Notes under the pieces: model-generated | The model's database searches: none | The model's input: the letters and a program-made list of their open reading frames with translations, nothing else | What the model was told of the DNA's origin: nothing | Shown: positions 35,221 to 44,139 of the stretch, in pieces | How the letters are laid out: each line of letters starts with the position of its first letter | Numbering within the stretch: position 1 is the first letter of the stretch | Assembly (NCBI RefSeq): GCF_020911925.1 | Contig: NZ_CP087134.1 | Location: 186,001-250,000 of the forward strand | DNA: 64,000 bases | Direction of reading: 5' to 3' | Source of the DNA: Flavobacterium cupriresistens | GTDB lineage: Bacteria > Bacteroidota > Bacteroidia > Flavobacteriales > Flavobacteriaceae | Translations under genes and position numbers: made by a program

Positions 35221-36279
35221 ATGAAAAGAAAAATACTTTTTCTTGGCGAATCTTATCGTGCCGACGCTATCACCTGGATGAAAGGCCTGAAGGAATTTGG
35301 TGATTTTGAGATTTGCACCTGGGAGCTTAAAACTCCAAACAATACGAAACTGAACCGTTTCAAACGTATTGCAGAATACCTGTTTGCTCCTCTTTCCATT
35401 CGCAAAATCATTCGTCAGGAAAAACCGGATATGGTTATTGCTGAAAGAACGACCAGTTACGGTTTTTTAGCCGCTTTATCAGGCGCCAAAACCATCGCCA
35501 TTGCACAACAAGGAAGAACCGATTTATGGCCTGAGGGTTCTGTTTTATTGCCTTTAAAAAAAATTATTCAGAAATATGCTTTCAAAAAAGCACATCTAAT
35601 TCATGCCTGGGGACCGGTCATGACCATTTCAATGAAGGAAATTGGTGTTGACATGAGCAAAGTTTTGGTGCTGCCAAAAGGTATTGATTTGTCTCTTTTT
35701 ACTCCTTCAACTTCAAATTCCACCAAAATTGAAGCCATCGTAACCCGTTCTTTGCAGCCGGAATACCGACACGATTCCATCCTAAAAGCTTTTTCGATTG
35801 TTCAACAAAAAGGAATTGATTTTACAATTACTATCGTTGGTGACGGTACCCGTTTGACTTATTTGAAAGATTTGGCTTCAACCTTACAGATAGAAAACAA
35901 GGTGGTTTTTACAGGAAGGATCCCGAATACGGAACTTCCTAAATTACTACAACAATCGAATATCTACATCAGCATGCCAATAACCGAAGGGGTTTCTGCT
36001 TCTTTATTTGAAGCCATGGCTTGCCATTGTTATCCTGTAGTTTCTGATATTCCCGGAAATCAGAGTTGGATCACACATCGAAAAAATGGACAGTTAATAA
36101 CAATTGACGATATCGAAAAACTGGCAGAAGAACTTATTTGGTCTTTTGAAAATCCGGAATCCCGAAATCAGGCTGTACTACAGAACAGAAAATTTGTTGA
36201 GGAAAATGCGAATTACAATAGCAACATGAAAATGATTGCAGATAAATACCATGAATTACTTGGCTTACGAGATATGTAG
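35221..36279 (+). CDS. Glycosyltransferase family 4-like protein
   Basis: This 352-aa protein has the GT-B C-terminal domain signatures of family 4: IVGDGTRLTYLKDLASTLQIENKVVFTGRIPNTELPKLL and SMPITEGVSASLFEAMACHCYPVVSDIPGN. The N-terminal domain includes ERTTSYGFLAALSGAKTIAIAQQGRTD. It likely adds a sugar to a surface glycan or lipid. It is a single gene, flanked by repeats. Confidence 0.85.
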   Translation: MKRKILFLGESYRADAITWMKGLKEFGDFEICTWELKTPNNTKLNRFKRIAEYLFAPLSIRKIIRQEKPDMVIAERTTSYGFLAALSGAKTIAIAQQGRTDLWPEGSVLLPLKKIIQKYAFKKAHLIHAWGPVMTISMKEIGVDMSKVLVLPKGIDLSLFTPSTSNSTKIEAIVTRSLQPEYRHDSILKAFSIVQQKGIDFTITIVGDGTRLTYLKDLASTLQIENKVVFTGRIPNTELPKLLQQSNIYISMPITEGVSASLFEAMACHCYPVVSDIPGNQSWITHRKNGQLITIDDIEKLAEELIWSFENPESRNQAVLQNRKFVEENANYNSNMKMIADKYHELLGLRDM

Positions 36280-36427
36280 CGTTACTTAACCGCAAGGCTC
36301 GCAAGGATTTTTTCGCAAAGGCCGCAAGGTTTAAAACTAAGCCTCACCGCCTTTACAAATACTGCAGTTAAAAAAACTTACTGTTACCCCAAAACCATTA
36401 CAAAAATTGCCCATTCAGAAACACCAA

Positions 36428-37981
36428 ATGACAGATTTTACAAAAAAATTTAAATTAATCTACCTTCCATTTTTACTAATTACAATAAGTTCTATACTAG
36501 GTTATACTTTTTTACACTGGCTCCTTTTTATCCAACTAGAATTATTTTCTATTAAGGAAGATATTTTAAAATTCTGGCTTCCGATCGGATTAGCCTGCCT
36601 TTCGATTTACTTTTTTTTATACCCGAGAGTAAAATTACTCCGTTTTAAAAAAGACGACACACCTTCTTTTATTTGTTTTTTAGCAGCACTTATAATTGTC
36701 ATACCTACCATTACAGCCCAAGAGTATTTAACAACCGCCACAGGAAAAGTAACCGACCTTAAAGATATTTACCAAATACAGAAATTAGAAAAAACGAAAT
36801 ATTATACTTTAAAAAGATGTTACATAGACAAAAGGAATATTGGCGTTCTAAACATGACCTCTCTTAGCGGAAAAGGCAATACAACTTTCAATATCGAGAT
36901 TTATGTTACAATACCCATTTTCAGAACAGCCAAAGACACCTCAAAAACGGAATGTGAATATTGGCTGGGACAGAAATATACACACAGTATAAGCAACAGT
37001 CTTTCATCTGATGATAAAAAATATTATCACAACGAATTTGCACAAACGGTAAGCCAAGAATTTAAATATACCGATTTTAGTAATTTCACTTATCTGGAGG
37101 CGATCGGCGAAACTAAGGATCATGACAATTTTGACGATGCTGTTACCAAAAACACGCAATACGATTTTAAAAAACCAATTATTTTTAAAGCCCATAAGGA
37201 ACGTTTTGAGAAAAGAAATGGCGACAAATTAGAGTGGTTTTTTATCCTATTAAGCGGCGGACTTTTCATCTCGTTAATTTTCCTTCTATTTGCAAAACTA
37301 AAAACGGGAGCGATTTACGATTTTAAAAACAGAGGAAAAGCCAGAAACAAAAGCCTAAAAGAAGCCTTTGATATTCTCCTTCCAAAAGAAGACTATTATA
37401 TAACACCAATCTTAGTAAACATTAACATTATAGTTTTTCTTATAATGGTTATTTCAGGTCTTGGTTTTATGCAGTTCGAAGGAAAAGATTTACTGCAATG
37501 GGGAGCCAACTTTAAACCCTCTACAATCAATGGGCAATGGTGGAGACTCCTAACTGCTACATTTCTTCATGGTGGAATAATCCATCTAGCGTCAAACATG
37601 TTTGGACTTTTATTTATTGGGGCTTTATTAGAACCTGTTTTAGGGAAAACCAAATTTTCACTTCTCTATTTGTTAACTGGTCTTCTTGCAAGTTTAGCAA
37701 GTATATGGTGGTTCGATGCAACTGTTAGTGTGGGTGCTTCCGGTGCTATTTTCGGGCTTTATGGGGTATTTCTTGCTTTACTATTAAAAGAGGTATTTCC
37801 AAAAGAATTTAGTACTGTTTTTATGACCAGTACTTTAATATTTATCGCTTATAATCTATTAATGGGATTAACCGGCGGTATTGACAATGCAGCCCATATT
37901 GGAGGTCTTTTGAGCGGTTTTATAATTGGCCTTGTTTTATCTCCAATAGTAAAGAAAAAATCAGAATTCGATAACAAATAA
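36428..37981 (+). CDS. Rhomboid-family protease with long N-terminal extension
   Basis: This 517-aa protein has an N-terminal region with two or three spans and an about 180-residue soluble part, followed by a rhomboid domain (about 320-510): TATFLHGGIIHLASNMFGLLFIGALLE, catalytic Ser in SVGASGAIFGLYGVF, and His in DNAAHIGGLLSGFI. The Ser-His dyad is intact. I chose ATG 36428; an upstream TTG at 36407 would add 7 residues. It is a single gene, the third rhomboid in the window. Confidence 0.85.
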   Translation: MTDFTKKFKLIYLPFLLITISSILGYTFLHWLLFIQLELFSIKEDILKFWLPIGLACLSIYFFLYPRVKLLRFKKDDTPSFICFLAALIIVIPTITAQEYLTTATGKVTDLKDIYQIQKLEKTKYYTLKRCYIDKRNIGVLNMTSLSGKGNTTFNIEIYVTIPIFRTAKDTSKTECEYWLGQKYTHSISNSLSSDDKKYYHNEFAQTVSQEFKYTDFSNFTYLEAIGETKDHDNFDDAVTKNTQYDFKKPIIFKAHKERFEKRNGDKLEWFFILLSGGLFISLIFLLFAKLKTGAIYDFKNRGKARNKSLKEAFDILLPKEDYYITPILVNINIIVFLIMVISGLGFMQFEGKDLLQWGANFKPSTINGQWWRLLTATFLHGGIIHLASNMFGLLFIGALLEPVLGKTKFSLLYLLTGLLASLASIWWFDATVSVGASGAIFGLYGVFLALLLKEVFPKEFSTVFMTSTLIFIAYNLLMGLTGGIDNAAHIGGLLSGFIIGLVLSPIVKKKSEFDNK

Positions 37982-38055
37982 AAAGGCAGTTCAAATAAAT
38001 TATAATCCTTACTTTTGGCCTCAGAATTAATTCTCTAAAAAAGCCTTTTTTATTT

Positions 38056-39069
38056 ATGGAAATTCAATCCAATTTTTCTTTAAAAAAACACAATACATTT
38101 GGTATTGAAGCTAAAGCAAAACAATTTGTTGCCGTTCACTCTATTGCCGAACTGAAAACCGTTTTACAAGAAAATAAAAACCAGAAAAAATTCATTTTGG
38201 GTGGCGGCAGTAATATGCTTCTGACTCAAGATATTGATGCTTTGGTAATTCATATTGATTTAAAAGGAAAAAAAATCATTGAAGAAAATGATGATTTTGT
38301 CTGGGTTGAAAGTCAGGCAGGCGAAACATGGCATGACTTTGTTCTTTGGACGATTGAAAATAATTTTGGCGGGTTAGAAAACATGTCCCTGATTCCGGGA
38401 AATGTTGGCACAACTCCAGTTCAGAATATTGGCGCTTACGGAACGGAAATCAAAGATACTTTTGTTTCTTGTGAAGCGATAAACATTGAGTCTCAGGAAA
38501 TCAAAACTTTCACTAATGCTGATTGTAATTTTGGTTACAGAGAAAGTGTTTTCAAAAATGAAATTAAAGATCAGTATATCATCACAGCTGTGATTTATAA
38601 ACTAACCAAACGCAATCATAAAATTAATACTTCGTACGGAGATATTCAGGCCGAATTAGCTAAAAACAACATTACTACACCTACCCTGAAGGATGTGAGC
38701 AATGCTGTAATTGCGATCCGACAAAGCAAATTGCCGGACCCTAAAGAATTGGGCAACAGCGGAAGTTTCTTTAAAAATCCGATTCTGTTAAAATCGGACT
38801 TCGAAAAGATCCATCAAAAATTCCCTGAAATGAAATTTTATGAAGTTTCGGAAACAGAGGTAAAAGTTCCGGCAGGCTGGTTGATTGAGCAAGCGGGTTT
38901 TAAAGGAAAACGTTTTGGAGATGCCGGAGTACATAAAAATCAGGCCTTGGTTTTGGTGAATTACGGAAATGCAACAGGACAGGAAATTTTAGCAGTTTCC
39001 AAAGCGGTACAGGATACTGTTTTCAAAACATTCGGTATTCATATCGAAGCTGAAGTAAATGTAATTTAA
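38056..39069 (+). CDS. murB: UDP-N-acetylmuramate dehydrogenase
   Basis: This 337-aa FAD enzyme reduces UDP-GlcNAc-enolpyruvate to UDP-MurNAc for peptidoglycan. It shows NTFGIEAKAKQF at the start, GGGSNMLLT, LIPGNVGTTPVQNIGAYGTEI, FGYRESVFKNE, and the catalytic Ser region GNSGSFFKNPI. Length fits the E. coli-type enzyme (342 aa). Next gene is a small membrane protein 27 nt later. Confidence 0.95.
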   Translation: MEIQSNFSLKKHNTFGIEAKAKQFVAVHSIAELKTVLQENKNQKKFILGGGSNMLLTQDIDALVIHIDLKGKKIIEENDDFVWVESQAGETWHDFVLWTIENNFGGLENMSLIPGNVGTTPVQNIGAYGTEIKDTFVSCEAINIESQEIKTFTNADCNFGYRESVFKNEIKDQYIITAVIYKLTKRNHKINTSYGDIQAELAKNNITTPTLKDVSNAVIAIRQSKLPDPKELGNSGSFFKNPILLKSDFEKIHQKFPEMKFYEVSETEVKVPAGWLIEQAGFKGKRFGDAGVHKNQALVLVNYGNATGQEILAVSKAVQDTVFKTFGIHIEAEVNVI

Positions 39070-39096
39070 AAAATAGTCTAAGAATTTAATTTCTAC

Positions 39097-39606
39097 ATGA
39101 AAAAACTTAACATACGAATTGTTTTAATTCAATTATTAGGAATGATTTTCTTCGTTAATGGTATTATGCAACTCCGATTTTATACGGTAGCCGATGAGAT
39201 TTTCTTCGCAAAGAATCATTTTCACTATCAAAAACTAGAACACTGGACTCGATTTTTCCCAACAAAAGAAGAGAGTTTTAATTTCTGGCCCAACGTTTAC
39301 ATATGGATCTTTTATGGTTTGTCATTTGGAATCTTAATCATTTCTTATCTAAACTGGAAAAACAAACTTTCGGCACTAAACACCATTTTGGTTGCAATCG
39401 TAATGTACGTTCTTTTGAGATTGAAATTTTTCAGAAGAGAGGTAATCTCTCATTTTTTCAATCCCTTTAGAACCTTGTTTTCTAATGACTTTGCCATACA
39501 ATGTTTAATTGAAGGAGCAGCTTTTACTTTAATTGGAGTCCTTATTTTATATATAAGCATCAGTCCAAGTTTATTTAATTCTGAGGAAACTCTAATTCAA
39601 AATTAA
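39097..39606 (+). CDS. Small membrane protein, unknown function
   Basis: I do not recognise this 169-aa protein. It has hydrophobic spans at about 8-25, 67-85, 95-110 and 140-160, and a polar loop of basic residues (RLKFFRREVISHFF). It follows murB by 27 nt, possibly in the same transcript. No motif gives a role. Confidence 0.6.
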   Translation: MKKLNIRIVLIQLLGMIFFVNGIMQLRFYTVADEIFFAKNHFHYQKLEHWTRFFPTKEESFNFWPNVYIWIFYGLSFGILIISYLNWKNKLSALNTILVAIVMYVLLRLKFFRREVISHFFNPFRTLFSNDFAIQCLIEGAAFTLIGVLILYISISPSLFNSEETLIQN

Positions 39607-39694
39607 AAACAACGATAGAGATTCGCTCATTACGTTCTTAAGTCCAAAATAATAAAAAACAGTAATACCGGCGAATAAACAATAAGAAAACACT

Positions 39695-39702
39695 TATATT
39701 TG
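39695..39702 (+). promoter_or_regulatory. -7 element TATATTTG
   Basis: Perfect TAnnTTTG, 5 nt before the first hairpin of the putative RNA that begins near 39708. No -33 element was seen at the usual spacing. Confidence 0.5.
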
Positions 39703-39706
39703 TTTT

Positions 39707-39908
39707 AATGACAGAAGGAAGTCAGACCGACGTTTTACCGTTTATATTAGAGAACAAAGTCAAAGAAGGTGACGGCATAACGGAAACTTAAGAACGGTCG
39801 TCAAGAACAAAAAAAGGGCTTGTTTTTCTAAAACTGTATTAAATGAATTATCGTAAATTACACGAAATACATAAACTGACCTGAAACTATTTACTTCGGT
39901 CGTTTTTT
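39707..39908 (+). ncRNA. Possible structured RNA or leader of PaiB-like gene
   Basis: In this gene-free stretch (39607-39930), a perfect -7 element is followed by a compact predicted fold: hairpin TGAC (39709-39712) / GTCA (39721-39724), then four nested helices 39725-39729/39795-39799, 39732-39735/39784-39787, 39738-39742/39779-39783 and 39759-39762/39770-39773. Near the end a weak stem GACC...GGTC is followed by GTTTTTTT (39901-39908), like a terminator, 22 nt before the next ATG. An ORF of 27 codons (ATG 39708) overlaps, so a short-peptide role is also possible. Its family is unknown; it may be a small RNA or a leader. Confidence 0.4.
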
Positions 39909-39930
39909 TAACTCGATAACACCAACTAAA

Positions 39931-40545
39931 ATGTACACACCTCAGCTCTATAAAAACGAAGATCCGGAAGCAATCAAAACTTTTTTGAAAGAGAATAGTT
40001 TTGGCATTCTGATCAATCAGACCAACGGAAAATTATGTGCCACGCATATTCCGATAGAACTCGAAATTAACGCTGACGGAAAAGAGGTTTTACAGGGGCA
40101 TATCTCAAAATTAAATCCACAGGCAGAAGGTTTTGCAGAAAACGACCAGGTTTTGGCTGTATTTTCAGGACCTCACAGTTATATTTCGCCTTCCTGGTAC
40201 GATCACGAAAATGTACCAACATGGAATTATATAGCCGTACATGTTTATGGCCGTATTAAAATCACGGATGAAACTGTAACACTCGAAGGACTTAAAAAAT
40301 TAGTAGATAAATACGAAGCCAACTCAGAGAATCCGATTCGTCTGGAAGATTTATCTGCGAAAACAATGCGTGAAGCCAGAGGAATCTTTGGTTTTGAAAT
40401 AGAAATTGATGAAATTCAGGCGACAAAAAAACTATCTCAAAACAGGGATGATCACAATTACAAAAACATAATTTCGGAATTAAAAAAAACCGAAAACCCT
40501 CAGGCTATTGCTGTTGCAAACGAAATGTCAAAATGCCGAAAGTAA
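39931..40545 (+). CDS. PaiB-family FMN-binding regulator
   Basis: This 204-aa protein matches the PaiB/FMN-binding split-barrel family: MYTPQLYKNEDPEAIKTFLKE, CATHIPIELE, FSGPHSYISPSWY, and VPTWNYIAVHVYGRI. Members are described as negative transcriptional regulators in Bacillus, but many are flavin-binding proteins of unclear role. It is preceded by the putative RNA/leader. Confidence 0.85.
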   Translation: MYTPQLYKNEDPEAIKTFLKENSFGILINQTNGKLCATHIPIELEINADGKEVLQGHISKLNPQAEGFAENDQVLAVFSGPHSYISPSWYDHENVPTWNYIAVHVYGRIKITDETVTLEGLKKLVDKYEANSENPIRLEDLSAKTMREARGIFGFEIEIDEIQATKKLSQNRDDHNYKNIISELKKTENPQAIAVANEMSKCRK

Positions 40546-40628
40546 ATTGGTTTTAACCATTGAAAATTAGGAATTCATAAGTACATTTGCACTCGCAAGA
40601 TTCAAAAATCAAAAGACATTAAAATCAG

Positions 40629-41735
40629 ATGCTTACATTCATTTTTTACTTTTTTATTGCTGTTGTTGTCATCCAACTTTCTTATTATCTGGGTATTTTT
40701 GGAAAATTCGCTTTTGGTAAACCACAAAGTATCACGCCAAAGAATATTCCGGTTTCCGTAATTGTTTGTGCTAAAAACGAAGAAGAAAACGTAAAAAAAT
40801 ACATTCCGTTATTAGCGGAACAAAACTATCCGGATTTTGAAATTGTTTTAATTGATGATGCCTCAAGTGATGAAACACTCGAAGCTTTTGAAGAATTTGA
40901 GAAACAATACGCAAACGTTCGTTTGGTAAAAGTAGAAAACAATGAAGCCTTTTGGGGCAATAAAAAATATGCATTGACCTTAGGAATCAAAGCATCAAAA
41001 AAAGAATACTTACTCTTTACCGATGCGGATTGTTATCCGGCATCTAAAGACTGGATTACAGCAATGACCTCGCAATTTACCATGAACAGAACTATTGTTT
41101 TGGGATATGGAGGTTATGATAAAATAGAGCGTTCTCTGTTAAATAAAGTCATTCGTTTCGAAACTGTTCTTACTGCCATGCAATATTTATCGTGGGCAAA
41201 AGTCGGGGCTCCGTATATGGGAGTCGGGCGAAATCTTGCCTATAAAAAAGAAGAGTTTTTTAATGTAAATGGTTTTATTGAACACATTCAGATTCGCTCC
41301 GGTGATGATGATTTGTTTGTCAATCAGGCAGCAAACAAAAACAACACAGTCATCGCTTACACACCTGACAGTTTCACTTACTCAAAACCAAAAGAAACTT
41401 ACAGAGAATGGTTTGCTCAAAAAAGAAGGCATGTTGCTACAGCAAATTATTACAAAGTTTTTGATAAAATTCAGTTAGGTCTTTTTTATACCTCACAATT
41501 ATTTTTCTTTATATTAGTTATCCTTTTATTGGCTTTCCAATTTCAATGGATTGCTGTATTGGCTTTGCTGGCGACACGTTACACTATTGCGTGGATTGTA
41601 ATTGGATTTTCGGCATCAAAATTGAAAGAAAAAGATCTTAGAGCTTGGTTTCCTGTTGTAGAAATCATGCTTATATTCACGCAAATTAATATCTTTATAA
41701 CTAATATCTTTTCAAAACCCGTACATTGGAAATAA
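40629..41735 (+). CDS. Glycosyltransferase family 2 membrane protein
   Basis: This 368-aa protein has an N-terminal span (about 3-25), a GT-A domain with VIVCAKNEEENVKKYIPLL, VLIDDASSDETLEAFEE, and the DXD-like TDADCYPASKDW, plus the QKRRH catalytic motif, and two or three C-terminal spans (about 285-360). This layout fits a processive or envelope-linked inner membrane glycosyltransferase. Its end overlaps the sigma factor gene start by 10 nt. Confidence 0.88.
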   Translation: MLTFIFYFFIAVVVIQLSYYLGIFGKFAFGKPQSITPKNIPVSVIVCAKNEEENVKKYIPLLAEQNYPDFEIVLIDDASSDETLEAFEEFEKQYANVRLVKVENNEAFWGNKKYALTLGIKASKKEYLLFTDADCYPASKDWITAMTSQFTMNRTIVLGYGGYDKIERSLLNKVIRFETVLTAMQYLSWAKVGAPYMGVGRNLAYKKEEFFNVNGFIEHIQIRSGDDDLFVNQAANKNNTVIAYTPDSFTYSKPKETYREWFAQKRRHVATANYYKVFDKIQLGLFYTSQLFFFILVILLLAFQFQWIAVLALLATRYTIAWIVIGFSASKLKEKDLRAWFPVVEIMLIFTQINIFITNIFSKPVHWK

Positions 41736-42277
41736 ATTCTAAAATAGAAAAAGCAAAAAAAGGCGATCAGATCGCCTTTACTTTTTTGTTAGATTTTTAT
41801 TGGAATGAAGTGTACGGATTTATGTTAAAACGTACAGAAAACGAAACCACTGCCGAAGATATTACCATTGAGACCTTCTCAAAAGCTTTTGACAAGATTG
41901 CTTCCTACAACCCGGAATTTCAATTCAACACCTGGTTAATTGCAATTGCAAAAAATGTTTATATTGATCTGTTACGTAAAAAGAAAACCAATCTTTTTAT
42001 AGAAATCACTGATGCTGAGGACCAACAGGCTTACAATATCGCTGACACCACTCCGTCTGCCGAAGATGCTTTAATTAAAGAGCAAAACCTGTCCCGCTTA
42101 CTACAATGCATCAAAGAATTAAAACCCCACTATCAGGAAGTAATTCAGCTTCGTTATTTTCAGGAAATGAGTTATCAGGAGATTGCACTCAAAATTGATG
42201 AGCCTTTAAGCAACGTAAAAGTAAAATTACTACGCGCTAAAAAATTATTAGCCGAAATCATTGAACGCAAAAGATAA
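41726..42277 (+). CDS. ECF-like sigma-70 family RNA polymerase sigma factor
   Basis: This 183-aa protein has sigma region 2 (AFTFLLDFYWNEVYGFMLKRT, then AEDITIETFSKAFDKI) and region 4 (HYQEVIQLRYFQEMSYQEIALKIDEPLSNVKVKLLRAKKLL). It lacks other regions, as ECF factors do. The start at 41726 is TTG overlapping the GT2 gene, since no ATG fits; the exact start is less certain. No anti-sigma gene is adjacent. The signal is unknown. Confidence 0.88.
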   Translation: MEINSKIEKAKKGDQIAFTFLLDFYWNEVYGFMLKRTENETTAEDITIETFSKAFDKIASYNPEFQFNTWLIAIAKNVYIDLLRKKKTNLFIEITDAEDQQAYNIADTTPSAEDALIKEQNLSRLLQCIKELKPHYQEVIQLRYFQEMSYQEIALKIDEPLSNVKVKLLRAKKLLAEIIERKR

Positions 42278-42433
42278 TTTACTATCTTTCGGTAAAGAAT
42301 GAAATATCCATGTATTTTTTCTTAAAAAAGTGAATTATCAACCCTCTAAAGTTCTTTTGTTTTTAATGACAACCAAATTAAATTTTCGTTGCTTATGATG
42401 TAATTTTTACTTAACCTTAAAATCCAATTAAAC

Positions 42434-43261
42434 ATGTCAAAACTAAGCATCTATGAAACCAAGTGGACCGATCTTGTTTTCGAAAACAAAAACAAAGAAT
42501 ACGGAGCGTATCAATTGCGCCAAGAAAGTGCTAAAAACTCCATAACAGCCTTATTCGGAGGATTATTGGTTATAGCCTCGTTAGGAACTGCCTCTATGCT
42601 GATTAGTAAATTCAAAAAAGTAGACGTAACTCCGATACCAACTGACATTCCAATAAGCGACCCGCTCATTGTTACACAGGTAGATCTGACTCATGAAGTA
42701 ACACCGCCACCACCTCCTCCGACACAACAAACTGCCGCGACACAGGTAACAGAGGCAGTTCAATTGACAAATCCGGTCGTAGTTGCGGCATCACAGGCTG
42801 CTGTTGAAGAAATAGCTCCAAATACAGTTAATGCTCCCGTGGTAACAAATACAACAGGAAATGGAATTGCGACTACAAACGTTTTACCGTCAACCGGTAA
42901 TGGTACAGGAGTTACTCCATCTGTTCCCAACACTAATGAACCAGTGCTTGCAACTGCATTAGACAAAATGCCGGAATTCCCAGGAGGAATGGCCAAGTTC
43001 TATACGTTCGTTGGAAATAATTTCCAAAGACCGGAATTAGACGCCGAAAGAACGTTGAGAGTTTATGTATCTTTTGTAGTTGAAAAAGACGGTTCTTTAA
43101 CAGATATCATGGTAAAAAATGATCCTGGTTACGGAATGGGAAGAGAAGCTGTTCGCGTTCTAAAATCACTAAAAACAAAATGGACTCCCGGAATCCTAAA
43201 CGGAAAAGCAGTCCGCACCGCATATAACCTTCCAATAACAATCAAAACGGAAGCTGAATAA
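42434..43261 (+). CDS. Energy transducer TonB-like protein
   Basis: This 275-aa protein has a short cytoplasmic segment, one span (about 38-58), a proline-rich stretch (PPPPPP near residue 93), a Val/Thr/Gln-rich linker and a C-terminal TonB domain (about 180-275: DKMPEFPGGMAKFYTFVGNNF, VYVSFVVEKDGSLTDIMVKN). It should couple proton-motive force to outer membrane receptors. Such dispersed tonB copies are common in Bacteroidota; no exbBD are in view. Confidence 0.9.
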   Translation: MSKLSIYETKWTDLVFENKNKEYGAYQLRQESAKNSITALFGGLLVIASLGTASMLISKFKKVDVTPIPTDIPISDPLIVTQVDLTHEVTPPPPPPTQQTAATQVTEAVQLTNPVVVAASQAAVEEIAPNTVNAPVVTNTTGNGIATTNVLPSTGNGTGVTPSVPNTNEPVLATALDKMPEFPGGMAKFYTFVGNNFQRPELDAERTLRVYVSFVVEKDGSLTDIMVKNDPGYGMGREAVRVLKSLKTKWTPGILNGKAVRTAYNLPITIKTEAE

Positions 43262-43270
43262 CCAAACGAG

Positions 43271-43306
43271 AAAAACGGCTGTCTTAAAAAGGCAGCCGTT
43301 TTTTTT
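43271..43306 (+). terminator. Terminator after tonB-like gene
   Basis: Long stem AAACGGCTGTCT/AGGCAGCCGTTT (one G-U pair), short A-rich loop and T-run of 8. Strong intrinsic terminator. Confidence 0.85.
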
Positions 43307-43687
43307 GTTCCTTCTCCTAAAGTGCTGTCTCAGTTTTTAGTTTCAGTTTTCAGTCTCAGTCTCAGTTCACATTCTACAGTTTACATTTTTCATCCTACTT
43401 ACAGCTCAAAAACTTAACAGCCCCACCATTTAACAAACAAAAAAGCGCCCCTTGCGTAAAACCTTGCGAACTTCGCGGTTAAACTCTCATGCAGAGTCTC
43501 AGCCCCAGTCTCAGTCTCAGTTGAAACATGAAACATGAAACTTGAAACTTGAAACAAAAAAAACCTCCCCCCTCCTTCCACAATAACAACTATTTCCACA
43601 AAGTCAAAATCCAATTCATAAAATCAGCAAAATCCACTACATTTACAGCTTATAAAAAGAATTGTATAAAAATTAAAAACAATAAAA
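43307..43687. repeat. Dense short intergenic repeats
   Basis: This gene-free gap holds CAGTCTCAGTTTTCAG-type repeats (43326-43370, 43495-43522), CTTGCG/GGTTAA-type repeats (43441-43490) and tandem GAAACATGAAACTTGAAAC-like copies (43522-43555). No promoter-like element was placed for the following gene. Confidence 0.7.
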
Positions 43688-44068
43688 ATGGGAATATTTT
43701 CGGCTTTACTTGGTAACGCAGGCACCGTTAGTCAAGAGGATTTAGTTAAAAATTACGGTCAGCTTCTAACAGATCGTGAGGAAATCGAAATGGGTTTTAA
43801 ACTAATCAGAGACACTTTTATTTTTACAAACAAAAGATTAATTCTGGTAGACAAACAAGGAATAACAGGAAGCAAAACCGAATACAGATCAATTGCTTAC
43901 AAAAGCATTTCAAGATTCAGTATCGAGACAGCAGGTACTTTTGACCTTGACGCTGAATTAAAAATCTGGGTGGCCAGCGAATTACAACCAAGTATCGTAA
44001 AACAATTTAACAAATCGGTAAACGTATACGAAGTGCAAAAAGTATTAGCACACCACGTTTTAGGTTAA
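43688..44068 (+). CDS. PH-domain (bPH-like) small protein
   Basis: This 126-aa protein resembles bacterial PH-domain proteins (PF08000-like): MGIFSALLGNAGTVSQEDL, EEIEMGFKLIRDTFIFTNKRLILVDK, YKSISRFSIETAGTFDLDAEL, and FNKSVNVYEVQKVLAHHVL. These domains have unknown ligands. It is a single gene followed by a strong terminator. Confidence 0.85.
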   Translation: MGIFSALLGNAGTVSQEDLVKNYGQLLTDREEIEMGFKLIRDTFIFTNKRLILVDKQGITGSKTEYRSIAYKSISRFSIETAGTFDLDAELKIWVASELQPSIVKQFNKSVNVYEVQKVLAHHVLG

Positions 44069-44084
44069 TCTAATAAAAAAATAA

Positions 44085-44115
44085 AACCCGACAGGTTTTT
44101 GAAACCTGTCGGGTT
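44085..44115. terminator. Bidirectional terminator hairpin
   Basis: 14-bp perfect stem AACCCGACAGGTTT with AAACCTGTCGGGTT and a 3-nt TTG loop, between the convergent PH-domain and M48 protease genes. Confidence 0.85.
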
Positions 44116-44139
44116 GTTTATTTTTACAACAGCCAGAAA

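Noticed and set aside
39707..39908. FMN riboswitch upstream of the PaiB-like FMN-binding gene
   Set aside because: The conserved FMN aptamer core sequences are absent; the fold differs.
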